Assembly (NCBI GenBank): GCA_040902725.1
Contig: JBBDWU010000009.1
Location: 1 to 64,000 of the forward strand
Reading direction: 5' to 3'
Source: JACVRU01 sp040902725
Lineage (GTDB): Bacteria > Actinomycetota > Thermoleophilia > Gaiellales > Gaiellaceae
DNA: 64,000 bases
Shown here: positions 1 through 8,578 of the stretch, piece after piece
Layout of the letters: each line of letters starts with the position of its first letter
Position numbering within the stretch: position 1 is the stretch's first letter
Notes under the pieces: generated by a model
What the model saw: only the letters and a program-made list of their open reading frames with translations
Told to the model about the DNA's origin: nothing
Database searches by the model: none
Position numbers and translations under genes: made by a program

Positions 1-38
1 GGGCTCCGCGGGCCGGGAGCGGTGCGCGGCTGGTGGCG

Positions 39-1007
39 TCAGGCATAGACGTTCTTCAGGGCGTCCTCTGGCTTCGGGTCGGTCGCGCTCTTGGCGAACT
101 CGACCGACGCCTCGACGATCTCGACGACCTCGCGGTCGAGCTCCTCGAACTCGTCGTCGGAGAGGCCGAGCTGGGCGCGCGTGAGCGTGATCGGGTCGTG
201 CTCGCGCGCCTCCTCCTGGTCCTCCTTCGAGCGGTAGACCTGCGGGTCGCCGACGTAGTGGCCGTGCAGGCGCCAGCACTCGACGTCCATGAAGACGGGG
301 CCCTTGCCCGAGCGCGCGTGGTCGAGCGCCTTCCTCGTGGCCGCGTAGACCGCCTCGACGTCGTCGCCCGCGACCTTCACCGCCTTCATGCCGAAGGCCT
401 TGGCGCGGTCGATCGTGTCGTCGAGCGGGTTGTGCTGGGAGGCCGGCGTCGACTCGGCCCAGGAGTTGTCCTCGCAGACGAAGACGGCGGGCACCTGCCA
501 GAGCTGAGCCAGGTTGAGCGCCTCATGGAACGTGCCGATGTTCGTCGCCCCGTCGCCGAAGAACGCGACGCCGACGCGCTGCTCGCCCCGGAACTTGAAG
601 GTGAGCGCGGCGCCGACGATCGCCGGCAGCCCGCCGCCGACGACCGCGTTCGCGCCCAGGTTGCCGCGCTCGACGTCGTAGAGGTGCATCGAGCCGCCGT
701 AGCCGTGCGAGCAGCCCTCAAGCTTGCCGTAGAGCTCGGCCATGACCGCGTTCGGGTGCGTCCCGCGCGCGAGCGTGTGGCCGTGGGCCCGGTGCGTCGA
801 GGCGAAGACGTCGCCCTCGTCCATCGCCTGGCAAACGCCGACCGCGACCGCTTCCTGGCCGAGCGCGACGTGGAGGAAGCCCGGGAGCTCGCCCGCGCGG
901 AAGCGCTCCTCCACCTTCTCCTCGAACCGCCGGATCAGGAGCATCTCGCGGAAGAAGTCGCGCAGCGCTGCCTCGGAGAGGCCTCCCTTGCGCTCGACCT
1001 TGGCCAC
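39..1007 (-). CDS. pdhA: Thiamine-pyrophosphate dehydrogenase E1 alpha (pyruvate/branched-chain type)
   Basis: E1 alpha subunit of a 2-oxoacid dehydrogenase (pyruvate or acetoin/branched-chain type), which decarboxylates the 2-oxoacid on TPP in the cytoplasm. The 322-aa protein has the family N-terminus (REMLLIRRFEEKVEE), the GQEAVAVG segment, and the TPP/Mg motif starting GDGATN about residue 155 and ending at CEDNSW. The GTG start at 1007 is chosen because homology begins just after it; upstream frame is antisense to the next gene. It diverges from the gene at 1020 with only 12 bp between. An E1 beta gene would be expected to the left, outside the window. Substrate specificity cannot be told from the alpha chain. 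Confidence 0.9.
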   Translation of the reverse strand: MAKVERKGGLSEAALRDFFREMLLIRRFEEKVEERFRAGELPGFLHVALGQEAVAVGVCQAMDEGDVFASTHRAHGHTLARGTHPNAVMAELYGKLEGCSHGYGGSMHLYDVERGNLGANAVVGGGLPAIVGAALTFKFRGEQRVGVAFFGDGATNIGTFHEALNLAQLWQVPAVFVCEDNSWAESTPASQHNPLDDTIDRAKAFGMKAVKVAGDDVEAVYAATRKALDHARSGKGPVFMDVECWRLHGHYVGDPQVYRSKEDQEEAREHDPITLTRAQLGLSDDEFEELDREVVEIVEASVEFAKSATDPKPEDALKNVYA

Positions 1008-1019
1008 GAATACGAGTTT

Positions 1020-1661
1020 ATGCTCAGGTCCGTGCAGCTCGTCGAGCAGTGGGACCGGATCGAGCGGGGGCTCCCGAAGGGCTGGGGAGACGCCCGGCTT
1101 GCGCTTTCCGTCGAGGACGAGACCGGGCTGGCGCGTGCCGGTGGGCTGCTCGGGCCACTGGCGCCCGGTCGCCGCGGGCACGAGCTGCTCTTCTCGGCCG
1201 CGCCTTTCGGCCCCGACCACCTCCGGCGCCTCCTGCGCGGGCTCGACGACGAGCGGATCGACGGCACGCTGAAGCTGCTCGCGAGCGATCTGCCCGCCCC
1301 GGCGCCGGAATCCGAGCGGCGGGCGCTGGCGGAGTCGTGGGACGAGCGCGTCGCGGCGCTGCCCGACGACTGGAGCGACCTCTACTGCGAGCTCGAGCTC
1401 ACGTCCGGCAGCCATCTGGAGCGAGCGGCGCTCCTGCTAGCGCCGCTGAACCCGGCTCGGTACCCGGGCACGCCGGGGCTGCGCTTCCGCGTCGCCCGGC
1501 TGCGCGGCTACGGCGGCTCGGGAGGAATGGCGCGCCGCTGCCTCGAGCGCCTCGACGCCGAGGGCGTCACCGGTCGCCTCGAGATCCTGCGCGCGCTCGC
1601 CGACACGCAGCACGTGGCCACGCAGGGCCCCGTCTGGCGCGTCGGGGGCCGGGCGGTCTGA
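1020..1661 (+). CDS. Conserved hypothetical protein
   Basis: 213-aa soluble protein, no family recognised. It is rich in Leu, Ala, Arg and acidic residues, with no signal peptide or membrane segment. The ATG at 1020 is chosen because the frame further upstream is only the antisense of the E1 alpha gene. Its stop overlaps the start of the next small gene (TGATG at 1659-1663), so the two are probably co-translated. Alternating LLxPL and RLxRL stretches suggest a mixed alpha/beta fold, but I infer no function. Confidence 0.7.
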   Translation: MLRSVQLVEQWDRIERGLPKGWGDARLALSVEDETGLARAGGLLGPLAPGRRGHELLFSAAPFGPDHLRRLLRGLDDERIDGTLKLLASDLPAPAPESERRALAESWDERVAALPDDWSDLYCELELTSGSHLERAALLLAPLNPARYPGTPGLRFRVARLRGYGGSGGMARRCLERLDAEGVTGRLEILRALADTQHVATQGPVWRVGGRAV

Positions 1662-1876
1662 TGCCGGACCCCTCGAGCTGGAAGGCCGTGGAGCCCGGCT
1701 GGCGCGTGCTCGGGCCAGGAGGAGACGAGGTCGGCCGCGTGCACGAGGTGCTCGGCGACCCCGACGCGGACATCTTCAACGGGCTCAACGTCACCAGCGG
1801 CCTGCTGGGATCGCCGGAGTACGTCCCCGCGGAGCGCGTGCGCGAGATCCGCGAGGGCGAAATCTTCTTGGACTAA
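1661..1876 (+). CDS. Small PRC-barrel-like protein
   Basis: 71-aa protein, too short for a full enzyme. The segment GWRVLGPGGDEVGRVHEVLG followed by acidic residues resembles the PRC-barrel/DUF2171 small beta-barrel fold found alone in many actinobacteria, where its role is unknown. ATG at 1661 overlaps the upstream stop by one base, suggesting translational coupling. Its last four bases overlap the stop of the convergent acetyltransferase gene. The family assignment rests on the G-x-G-D-x-V-G-x-V pattern only. Confidence 0.65.
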   Translation: MPDPSSWKAVEPGWRVLGPGGDEVGRVHEVLGDPDADIFNGLNVTSGLLGSPEYVPAERVREIREGEIFLD

Positions 1877-2511
1877 AGCTCTTCCCTGAGGAGCGACCAC
1901 ATGACGAAGTCGGTGCGGCGGCCGAGCCTCGCGTTGTGCCGCTGCGAACGCAGCACGCCCTCCCGGGTGAAGCCGGCCTTCTCCGCAACCCGGTTCGAGG
2001 CGACGTTCTCGACGTCGGCCCGCAGCTGGAGGCGGGTGAGCCCCGGCAAGGCCTCGAACGCCCATTCGGCCGCCAGCCGCGTCGCCGCGCTCGCCGCGCC
2101 GCGGCCCCGAGCCTCCGCGGCCACCCAGTAGCCGATTTCCGCCGTCCCCTCGTCGAGGCCCGTGAAGAAGTGGATGCCGATTCCTCCCGCGGCGCCCTCG
2201 ATCCCTTCGACCTCGATCGCGAAGGTCGCCATCGTCCCGTCCTGCCACGCGGCGCCCGCGAGCTCGAACCACTCGCGCGCGTCGTCGTGCGTGTAGGGGT
2301 GGGGAACCCGGTCGAGGAAGGCCGCGATGTCGGGATCGTTGATGCGGCGGACGAGCGCGGCCGCGTCGCTCTCGCGCCACGGCCGCACGCGAACGCGGCC
2401 GTCGCTCAGGTCAGGAGTCTCTACGCCCGTACGCGGAAGGTACCGCGCAAGGACGTGCGGTGCGGGTCGCAGCGGAACGTGTGCAGCCCGGGCCTGAGCC
2501 GCACGCGCCAC
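1873..2511 (-). CDS. GNAT-family N-acetyltransferase (RimJ/RimL type)
   Basis: Acetyl-CoA-dependent N-acetyltransferase. The first strand VRVRPWRESDAAAL, the EIGYWVAAEARGRGAAS acetyl-CoA loop (R-G-x-G-A/x-A) and the late VASNRVAEKAGF helix are typical of the RimJ/RimL branch, whose members acetylate ribosomal protein N-termini or small amines. The substrate here is unknown. The first ATG (2511) lies 90 bp inside the upstream cupredoxin gene and gives an unconserved leader of about 35 residues. Homology starts at DLSDGRVRVRPW (CTG at 2409). The only later usual start is GTG at 2388, which cuts into the first strand. The start is therefore unsettled. Confidence 0.82.
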   Translation of the reverse strand: MARAAQARAAHVPLRPAPHVLARYLPRTGVETPDLSDGRVRVRPWRESDAAALVRRINDPDIAAFLDRVPHPYTHDDAREWFELAGAAWQDGTMATFAIEVEGIEGAAGGIGIHFFTGLDEGTAEIGYWVAAEARGRGAASAATRLAAEWAFEALPGLTRLQLRADVENVASNRVAEKAGFTREGVLRSQRHNARLGRRTDFVMWSLLREEL

Positions 2512-3107
2512 GTCTGCCTGCCGACGAACGCGACTCCCGTCAGCTTGTTGACGCCCGGGCCGAGCAGGTGGAAGTTGTGGGCGCTCGACCGGTCGTTGAC
2601 GACGATGCTGTAGATGCCGGCCTTGAGGCTCGTGAAGCGGCGGCCGCCCTTCGTCAGCGTGATCGTGAAGCCGGGGCCGACCGTTCCGGCGAGCTTGTTC
2701 TGCGGGGTCGTCGTGGGCGGCGGCGTCGAAGAGCCGGTCCCCACGGCGAACTGGCCGAGCATGTCGTAGGAGTGGTCGTCACAGACGTACGTGTACTGGC
2801 CGTTGCCCAGCGTCACGGTCACCGTGCGCTTGCCGACGAACCCGATCTCCGTGCCCGCGCTCACGCCTCCCGGCCCGACGAGGTGGAAGTTGTGGTCGCT
2901 CGACCGGTCGTCGATCTCGATCGCGTAGGTGCCCGGATCGAGTTGGGTCACCGCCGCGCCGGCCGCGTTCTCGAGCGAGATCGTGTAGCCGGGGCCGACG
3001 GTCGCGTACAGCGTCCCGTCCAGGGCGGCACCCGAGCCCGCGTAGACCGCCACAGGCGGCGCGAGGACGAGCAGGGCAACGACGAAGAGGAGCGGGCGAC
3101 CCACCAT
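2421..3107 (-). CDS. Secreted protein with two cupredoxin-like repeats
   Basis: 228-aa exported protein: signal peptide MVGRPLLFVVALLVLAPPVA, then two homologous repeats (about residues 32-118 and 135-228) joined by a Pro/Thr-rich linker. Each repeat has the cupredoxin-like HNFHL(V/L)GPG motif and a C-terminal Cys-x2-His (YVCDDH and FRCDPH). In the first, CDDHSYDM offers Cys, His and Met as type-1 copper ligands; the second lacks the Met (CDPHRTSL). This suggests one real copper site and one degenerate site. Start ATG 3107 is chosen for the signal peptide; the longer frame begins inside a terminator. An electron-transfer or copper-binding role outside the membrane is inferred. Confidence 0.8.
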   Translation of the reverse strand: MVGRPLLFVVALLVLAPPVAVYAGSGAALDGTLYATVGPGYTISLENAAGAAVTQLDPGTYAIEIDDRSSDHNFHLVGPGGVSAGTEIGFVGKRTVTVTLGNGQYTYVCDDHSYDMLGQFAVGTGSSTPPPTTTPQNKLAGTVGPGFTITLTKGGRRFTSLKAGIYSIVVNDRSSAHNFHLLGPGVNKLTGVAFVGRQTWRVRLRPGLHTFRCDPHRTSLRGTFRVRA

Positions 3108-3149
3108 CCCTACTACGTAGCACGCGGGCCGCCGGTTTGCCAGGAACGA

Positions 3150-3182
3150 CAACGGGGGCGGCCGTGGTGGCCGCCCCCGTTG
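3150..3182 (-). terminator. Intrinsic-type hairpin after the LPXTG gene
   Basis: Perfect 14-bp inverted repeat (3150-3163 and 3169-3182) with a 5-nt loop, lying between the stop of the LPXTG gene (3206) and the start of the cupredoxin gene (3107) on the minus strand. It is followed by TCGTTCC rather than a full U-tract. It is probably a transcription terminator. Confidence 0.65.
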
Positions 3183-3205
3183 GGACACCGGTTCTGGCTA
3201 GCGGG

Positions 3206-4522
3206 TTAGCGCAGCGCCTTCCGCGCGCCGAGCCCCGCGCTCACCAGCGCCAGGCCGATCAGAACCGCGATCCAGAGCGGGAGGCCCGTGAAGGGCAGCT
3301 CGTCCGAGGCGACGCTGCCGAGCGCGCCGAGGACGGCGCCCTGCTCCTGCGGCTCGCCCGACTTCGGAGCGGCGGCCTGGACGCCGGCCACGCCGGACTG
3401 CTCGGCCGCGGCCTGCTCCTCCGCGGCGCGCTGGTCCTGCGCCGCGGGCTGGTCCTGCGCGGTCGGCTGTGCCTCCGACGCAGGCGGCTGGGTCTGCTGC
3501 GTCGTGAACACGGCCGTCTGGTCGGTCGGAGCCGCCGCGCACGCCGACGCGTCGGTCGACTTCGAGCTGGTCTTCTCGCTCGTCTTCGTCGACGTCTTCA
3601 CGCCGCCGGTCGACGTCTTCGCGTCGCTCTTGGACGAGAACTTGACGTCGCTCTTGGAGCTCGACTTCACGCCGCCCTTCGACGAGGACTTGACGTGCGT
3701 CTTCTCGCTCGTCTTCGTCGAGGACTTGACGTCCGTCTTCGAGCTCGCCTTGAAGCCGCCCTTGGAGCTCGACTTCGACGAGTACTTGAAGCTCGTCTTC
3801 TCACTCGTCGTCGTTGGCGGGCAGCCTGCCGTCGTGACCTTCACCTCGGTCTTGACGTCGCACTTCACGCCCGTCTTCGTCGACGACTTCACGTGCGTCT
3901 TCTCGCTCGTCTTCGTCGAGCTTCCCTTCGTGCTCGACTTGACGTGCGTCTTGACGCTCGTCTTCGTGTCAGCCCCGGCGGGGCAGTCGAGCGTCCCCGT
4001 CGTGCTGGCGGTCGTGGGGCAGCCGCCGGCAGGGGCCGGGATGATGTCGCCCTTGAAGATCGTATGCCCCGCCTTCAGCGCCGCGGAGCTCACGGTGATC
4101 AGGACGTAGGGATTCGTCGCCGACCCGGTCGCGTGGCAGATCGCGACCTTGTCGTGGGCGACGCCCTTCACGTCGGTCTTCACGTCCGTCTTCGAGGACG
4201 ACTTGACGTGACTCTTCTCGCTCGTCTTGACGTCGCTCTTGGACGACGTCTTCACGTCGCTCTTCGACGACGACTTGACGTGACTCTTCTCCTTGGTCTT
4301 CGACGACGTCTTCGCCTCGTTCTTGGACGATGTCTTCACGTCGGTCTTCGACGATGACTTCTCGCTGCTCTTGGACGAAGACTTGTCGTCGGTCTTGACG
4401 TGAGTCTTCGTCTCGCTCTTCGCCTTGTCTCCTGGGTCACCCGCAGCTGCGCCCGTCGCCGTCAAGGCGATCGCGAGCGCAAGCGCCGCCAAAAGCGCCA
4501 GGCGCGGCTTCTTCGAGTTCAT
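3206..4522 (-). CDS. LPXTG cell-wall protein with Lys/Ser/Thr repeats
   Basis: 438-aa surface protein. Signal peptide (1-28) is followed by low-complexity lysine-rich repeats (about 33-119 and 186-322) built from short units such as KTHVKSSTK and KSDVKTSSK. A cysteine/histidine domain at about 124-168 (VAICHATG, then AGHTIFKGDIIPAP) resembles a domain common in bacterial surface proteins. A Gln/Ala-rich stretch (330-400) precedes the sortase signal LPFTG (409-413), a hydrophobic helix and a positive tail (ARKALR). Sortase should link it to peptidoglycan. ATG 4522 is chosen for its Shine-Dalgarno AGAGGAGC. The strongly cationic repeats could bind anionic cell-wall polymers or DNA (inference). 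Confidence 0.88.
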   Translation of the reverse strand: MNSKKPRLALLAALALAIALTATGAAAGDPGDKAKSETKTHVKTDDKSSSKSSEKSSSKTDVKTSSKNEAKTSSKTKEKSHVKSSSKSDVKTSSKSDVKTSEKSHVKSSSKTDVKTDVKGVAHDKVAICHATGSATNPYVLITVSSAALKAGHTIFKGDIIPAPAGGCPTTASTTGTLDCPAGADTKTSVKTHVKSSTKGSSTKTSEKTHVKSSTKTGVKCDVKTEVKVTTAGCPPTTTSEKTSFKYSSKSSSKGGFKASSKTDVKSSTKTSEKTHVKSSSKGGVKSSSKSDVKFSSKSDAKTSTGGVKTSTKTSEKTSSKSTDASACAAAPTDQTAVFTTQQTQPPASEAQPTAQDQPAAQDQRAAEEQAAAEQSGVAGVQAAAPKSGEPQEQGAVLGALGSVASDELPFTGLPLWIAVLIGLALVSAGLGARKALR

Positions 4523-4624
4523 TGCGCTGCTCCTCTCGTTGTTGGCCAAATCCCGCTTCATCAGTGAGATCTGGCCTTGCAACGACCGAAGGCCGCGCCG
4601 AGATACGGGTTAGAAGTAAGAAAA

Positions 4625-6895
4625 CTATGTGCGTAGCTCGGCGCCGAACCGCTCGGCGAGCGCCGTGACGATGCGAGCGCGTAGCCCGGCGGCGTCCTCG
4701 TCCGAGAGCGTGCGCTCCGGTGACTGGAACGAGACGCCGAACGCGAGCGACTTCTTCCCGGCGGCGATCTGGTCGCCGCGGTAGACGTCGAAGACCCGCA
4801 TCTCCCGCAGTTCCGGGCCCGCTGCCTCGCGGGCGACCTCGACGAGCGCCCCGGCGGGCACCTGCTCGTCGACCGCGAACGCCAGGTCCTGCTTGACCGC
4901 CGGGTAGGTGATCACGTCGTCATAGACGATGAGGTCCGGCACCCGCGGCACGAGCGCGTCCACGTCGAGCTCGAAGGCGCCCCACGAACCGGGCAGATCC
5001 TCGTCCTGGACCTCGGCTATCCAGCCCTCCGCCGTCCGCGCCCCCGCCACGGCCGGCTCGAACTCGGGCTCGACGTGCAGGGCCTCGTACAGCCCCTCGA
5101 CCGCGCCCTTCGCGCGTGCGAAGCCGCCTTCGACGATGCCGCCGACGTGCCAGCGCTCGTGCGGCAGCTGCTCGCCCGAGGGGAGGTAGACGTGGGCGAG
5201 CTCGAAGAGCGCGATCTCCTCGTTGCCGGCGTCGACGTTCCGCCGCGCGGACCTGGCGAGCCCGTCGTGCAGCGAGGTGCGCAGGACGGCCTGCTCGCTC
5301 GTGATCGGCTCGGGCAGCCTGAGCGCGCCGGGAGTCGGATCGTCCGGAAGCAGGCTCCAGTTGTAGGCCTCCGCGTAGCCGAAGCCGGCGAGGGTGTCCT
5401 GGATCGTCCGCCGCACCCGCTGGGCCTTCGTCAGCCGGCCCGCCAGGTCGCGCCGCTCGGGCAGCGTGAACGGCGCCTGCTCGAGGTGGAAGCGCGCGAC
5501 CTCCTCGACGAGGTCGATCTCCCTCGTCACGTCGCCGGCGCGCCAACTGGGGACGCGGACGTTCCACTTGCGGTCGACCTCGAAGCCGAGCCGCCCGAGG
5601 ATGCGCTTCTGCTCGTCCTCCGCGACCGGCAGCCCGACCACCTGCTCGGTGCGCTCGGGGCGGAAGCGGACGACCGGCGGCGCGGGCAGCTCGGCCGCGA
5701 CGTCGGTGTGGCCGGTCCAGCGCGCGCCGGCGAGCTCGACGAGGAGCTGGGTCGCGAACCGCGTGGCCTGGAGCGCCGCCTCGGGGTCGATCCCCTTCTC
5801 CCAGCGGTTCGAGGCCTCCGAGCGCAGGCGCAGCCGCTCGGAGCTGCGCATGATCCCGACCGGCTCGAAGTTCGCCGCCTCGAGCAGCACGTCGGTCGTC
5901 TCCGGCCCGATCTCGCTCTCCTCGCCGCCCATGATCCCCGCGATCCCGACCGAGCGGGCCGCGTCGGCGATCATCAGGTCGCTCGGGTCGAGCTCGCGCT
6001 CGTCGCCGTCGAGCGTGCGGATGCGCTCGCCCTTCGACGCGCGGCGGACGACGATCCGCCCCTCGGCGAGCCGCGCGTGGTCGAACGCGTGCAGCGGGCT
6101 GCCGAGTGCGAGCATGACGTAGTTCGTGACGTCGACCACGTTGGAGATCGGGCGCATGCCGGCCGCGGCCAGCCGGGCCTTCAGCCAGGGCGGCGAAGGG
6201 CCCACGCGGACGTCCCGGAAGAGCCTCCCCACGTAGCGCGGGCAGCCGGCGGGATCCTCCACGCGGACGTCGACCGGCTCCTCGCCGCCGCCTGCCGGGT
6301 CGCTTCCCGGCGGCGGCGCGAGCTCGGTGTCGAGGAGCGCCGCGACCTCGCGCGCGATCCCGTAGATCCCGAGCAGGTCGGGCCGGTTGTGGCTCGTCTC
6401 CAGCTCCAGCACCTCGTCGCCGAGCGGCAGCACGTCCGCGAGCGGCGTGCCCGGCGCCCACGGCTCGGCGAGGACGAGGATGCCGCTGTGGTCGTCCCCG
6501 AGCTCCAGCTCGCGCTCCGAGAGGATCATCCCGTCGGAGACGACGCCGCGGAGCTTCGCCTGCTCGAGCCGCTGGCCGCCGGGGAGCACCGCGCCCGGCA
6601 GCGCGACGGCGACCGTCGCCCCCGCGCCGAAGTTCCAGGCGCCGCATACGATCTGGCGGGGCTCGCCCTCCCCCACGTCGACCGCGCAGAGCTGAAGACG
6701 GTCGGCGTTCGGGTGCTTCGCCGCCTCGAGCACGAGCCCGACCCGGAAGAAGCCGAGGTTCCCGTCGACGTCGGCGACGCCGCGCGTCTCGATCCGGTCG
6801 ACCTCGCAGCTCGCGGTCAGCAGCAGCTTCGCCAACTCGGCGGTCGGAACCGTGACCGCGACGTAGTCGCGCAGCCAGCTGACGGGGACTCGCAT
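4625..6895 (-). CDS. pheT: Phenylalanyl-tRNA synthetase beta subunit
   Basis: Beta chain of the cytoplasmic alpha2-beta2 enzyme that charges tRNA-Phe. The 756-aa length is close to the usual ~800. Order: MRVPVSWLRDYV start, EMAP/OB tRNA-binding domain (about 40-155, HPNADRLQLC, KLRGVVSDGMI), B3/B4 editing domain (GSPLHAFDHARL, IAGIMGGEES), B5 domain, catalytic-like core (LRTSLHDGLARSARRN) and C-terminal FDX-ACB domain (VKQDLAFAV). ATG 6895 overlaps the pheS stop in TGATG, so the pair is translationally coupled. Confidence 0.97.
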   Translation of the reverse strand: MRVPVSWLRDYVAVTVPTAELAKLLLTASCEVDRIETRGVADVDGNLGFFRVGLVLEAAKHPNADRLQLCAVDVGEGEPRQIVCGAWNFGAGATVAVALPGAVLPGGQRLEQAKLRGVVSDGMILSERELELGDDHSGILVLAEPWAPGTPLADVLPLGDEVLELETSHNRPDLLGIYGIAREVAALLDTELAPPPGSDPAGGGEEPVDVRVEDPAGCPRYVGRLFRDVRVGPSPPWLKARLAAAGMRPISNVVDVTNYVMLALGSPLHAFDHARLAEGRIVVRRASKGERIRTLDGDERELDPSDLMIADAARSVGIAGIMGGEESEIGPETTDVLLEAANFEPVGIMRSSERLRLRSEASNRWEKGIDPEAALQATRFATQLLVELAGARWTGHTDVAAELPAPPVVRFRPERTEQVVGLPVAEDEQKRILGRLGFEVDRKWNVRVPSWRAGDVTREIDLVEEVARFHLEQAPFTLPERRDLAGRLTKAQRVRRTIQDTLAGFGYAEAYNWSLLPDDPTPGALRLPEPITSEQAVLRTSLHDGLARSARRNVDAGNEEIALFELAHVYLPSGEQLPHERWHVGGIVEGGFARAKGAVEGLYEALHVEPEFEPAVAGARTAEGWIAEVQDEDLPGSWGAFELDVDALVPRVPDLIVYDDVITYPAVKQDLAFAVDEQVPAGALVEVAREAAGPELREMRVFDVYRGDQIAAGKKSLAFGVSFQSPERTLSDEDAAGLRARIVTALAERFGAELRT

Positions 6896-7884
6896 CAGAA
6901 CTGCCTCAGCAGGCGGAGGTCGTTCTCCCAGAGCATGCGGATGTCCGGAATGCCGTGCCGCTGCGCGACGATCCGGTCGAGCCCGAGGCCCCACGCGAAC
7001 CCGGACCACTCGGCCGGGTCGTAGCCCACGTTCTCGAACACCGCCGGGTCGACGACGCCCGCGCCGCCCATCTCGAACCAGCCGCTGTGCTTGCAAAACG
7101 CGCAGCCCTCGCCGCCACAGAGGAAGCAGGTCACGTCGAACTCGACGGAAGGCTCCGTGAAGGGGAAGAAGCTCGTGCGCACGCGCACCTCACGGTCGTC
7201 GCCGAAGAGGGCACGGAAGAAGTGCAGCAGTGTGCCCTTCAGGTCGGCGAGCGTGATGTTGCGGTCGACCGCAAGCGCCTCGAACTGGTGGAAGTTCGGC
7301 GTGCTGCGCGGGCTGGGCGTGTCGCGGCGGTAGACGCGGCCGAGGGTGACGATGTAGATCGGCGGCTGCCGTGACTCCATCACGCGGATCTGGCCGGTGG
7401 AGGTGTGCGTGCGCAGGAGCGTCTCGGCGTCGAGGTAGAAGGTGTCGCGGGGCGAGCGGGAGGGATGGTTCAGCGGCTGGTTGAGCGCGTCGAAGTTGTG
7501 CCAGACGGTCTCGACCTCGCGGGTGTCGATGATCTCGTAGCCGAGCCCGAGGAAGATGTCCTCGACCTCGCGGATGATCTGCGTGAGGGGATGCAGCTGT
7601 CCGCGCGGAAGCGGCTCGCCGGGCAGGGTGACGTCGAGGGCCGCGGCTGCTCGCTCGCGCACGGCGGCGGCAAGCTCCCGCTCCCGCCGCTCGAACGTCT
7701 CCTCGAGCCGCTCGCGGACGGCGTTCAGCGCCATCCCGCTCTCGCGGTCGCGGACGTCGCGCAGCGCCAGCTTCAGCTCGCTCCTCCGGCCCAGATAGAG
7801 GACGCGGGCCTCGTCCAGCTCGCCCGGGGTCGCGGCGCGCTCGACCGCGGCGAGCGCCTCTCCTTCGTAGGCCTGAGCGTCCAT
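6895..7884 (-). CDS. pheS: Phenylalanyl-tRNA synthetase alpha subunit
   Basis: Catalytic alpha chain of PheRS (329 aa). It has the N-terminal coiled coil, motif 2 (RDTPSPRSTPNFHQFEALAV), Cys cluster CFLCGGEGCAFCKHSGW seen in many bacterial PheS, and motif 3 (GFAWGLGLDRI). ATG 7884 (MDAQAYEG) is preferred over a codon seven residues upstream, because it fits the family start and leaves 19 bp to the divergent methyltransferase. First gene of the pheST operon. Confidence 0.97.
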   Translation of the reverse strand: MDAQAYEGEALAAVERAATPGELDEARVLYLGRRSELKLALRDVRDRESGMALNAVRERLEETFERRERELAAAVRERAAAALDVTLPGEPLPRGQLHPLTQIIREVEDIFLGLGYEIIDTREVETVWHNFDALNQPLNHPSRSPRDTFYLDAETLLRTHTSTGQIRVMESRQPPIYIVTLGRVYRRDTPSPRSTPNFHQFEALAVDRNITLADLKGTLLHFFRALFGDDREVRVRTSFFPFTEPSVEFDVTCFLCGGEGCAFCKHSGWFEMGGAGVVDPAVFENVGYDPAEWSGFAWGLGLDRIVAQRHGIPDIRMLWENDLRLLRQF

Positions 7885-7903
7885 CCGGCAATACTGCCAG
7901 GGC

Positions 7904-8578
7904 ATGAACTACGAGCCCTTTGCGGCGAGCTACGAACGCTGGTCGGCCGAGATGACGGAGGACGTGCCCTTCTACGTCGAGCTCGCTCGCGAGGCCTACG
8001 GGCCGGTCGTCGAGCTGGCCGTCGGTACCGGCCGGGTCGCGATCCCGGTTGCGAAGGCGATCGGGCGGCCCGTGCTCGGGATCGACTCGTCGCCGGCGAT
8101 GCTCGAGCGGGCGCGCGCGGTGGGCGGGGCTCTCCTCGACCTTCGGCTCGGCGACATGCGCGACCTGGAGCTCGACGAGCCGGCGGCCCTGATCTACTGC
8201 CCCGCCCGCTCGCTCCTGCACCTGCCGACCTGGGCCGACCGGCGGCGCGTCTTCGAGCGCGTGGCCGCGTCGCTCCTCCCCGGCGGCCGCGTCGCCTGGA
8301 ACGCGTTCGCCTTCGACCACGCGATCGGGGCGCGGCTCGACGGGCAGCGACAGGAGGAGCCGGTCCCGCACACGCTGCGTTACGCGGTCGGCGACAACCG
8401 GGTCGACATCACCCTCGACTCCGGCGACACGATCTCGCTCTGGTGGGCGACGAAGAACGAGTGGCTCGGGCTCGTCGACGTGGCCGGGCTCGAGCTCGAG
8501 GCGCTGTACGGCGGCTTCGACCACGAGCCCTTCACCGACGAGAGCCGCGAGTACGTGTTCGTCGCCCGGAAGCCCTAG
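7904..8578 (+). CDS. SAM-dependent methyltransferase (class I)
   Basis: 224-aa class I methyltransferase, cytoplasmic, substrate unknown. Motif I is VVELAVGTGRVAIP (about 36-49), the acidic strand end is VLGIDSSPAML, and the post-motif is ALIYCPARSLLHL. It is clearly related to the protein encoded at 10567-11277 (shared TEDVxFYVxLA and VGTGRxAxP). Its TAG stop lies in the CTAG core targeted by the IS481 element, yet the gene is intact because the target was duplicated. Confidence 0.85.
   Translation: MNYEPFAASYERWSAEMTEDVPFYVELAREAYGPVVELAVGTGRVAIPVAKAIGRPVLGIDSSPAMLERARAVGGALLDLRLGDMRDLELDEPAALIYCPARSLLHLPTWADRRRVFERVAASLLPGGRVAWNAFAFDHAIGARLDGQRQEEPVPHTLRYAVGDNRVDITLDSGDTISLWWATKNEWLGLVDVAGLELEALYGGFDHEPFTDESREYVFVARKP

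Noticed and set aside
3540..4420. CRISPR-like or tandem DNA repeats
   Set aside because: Repeats are short, irregular and in frame. They encode the lysine/serine repeats of the LPXTG protein and lack uniform spacers.
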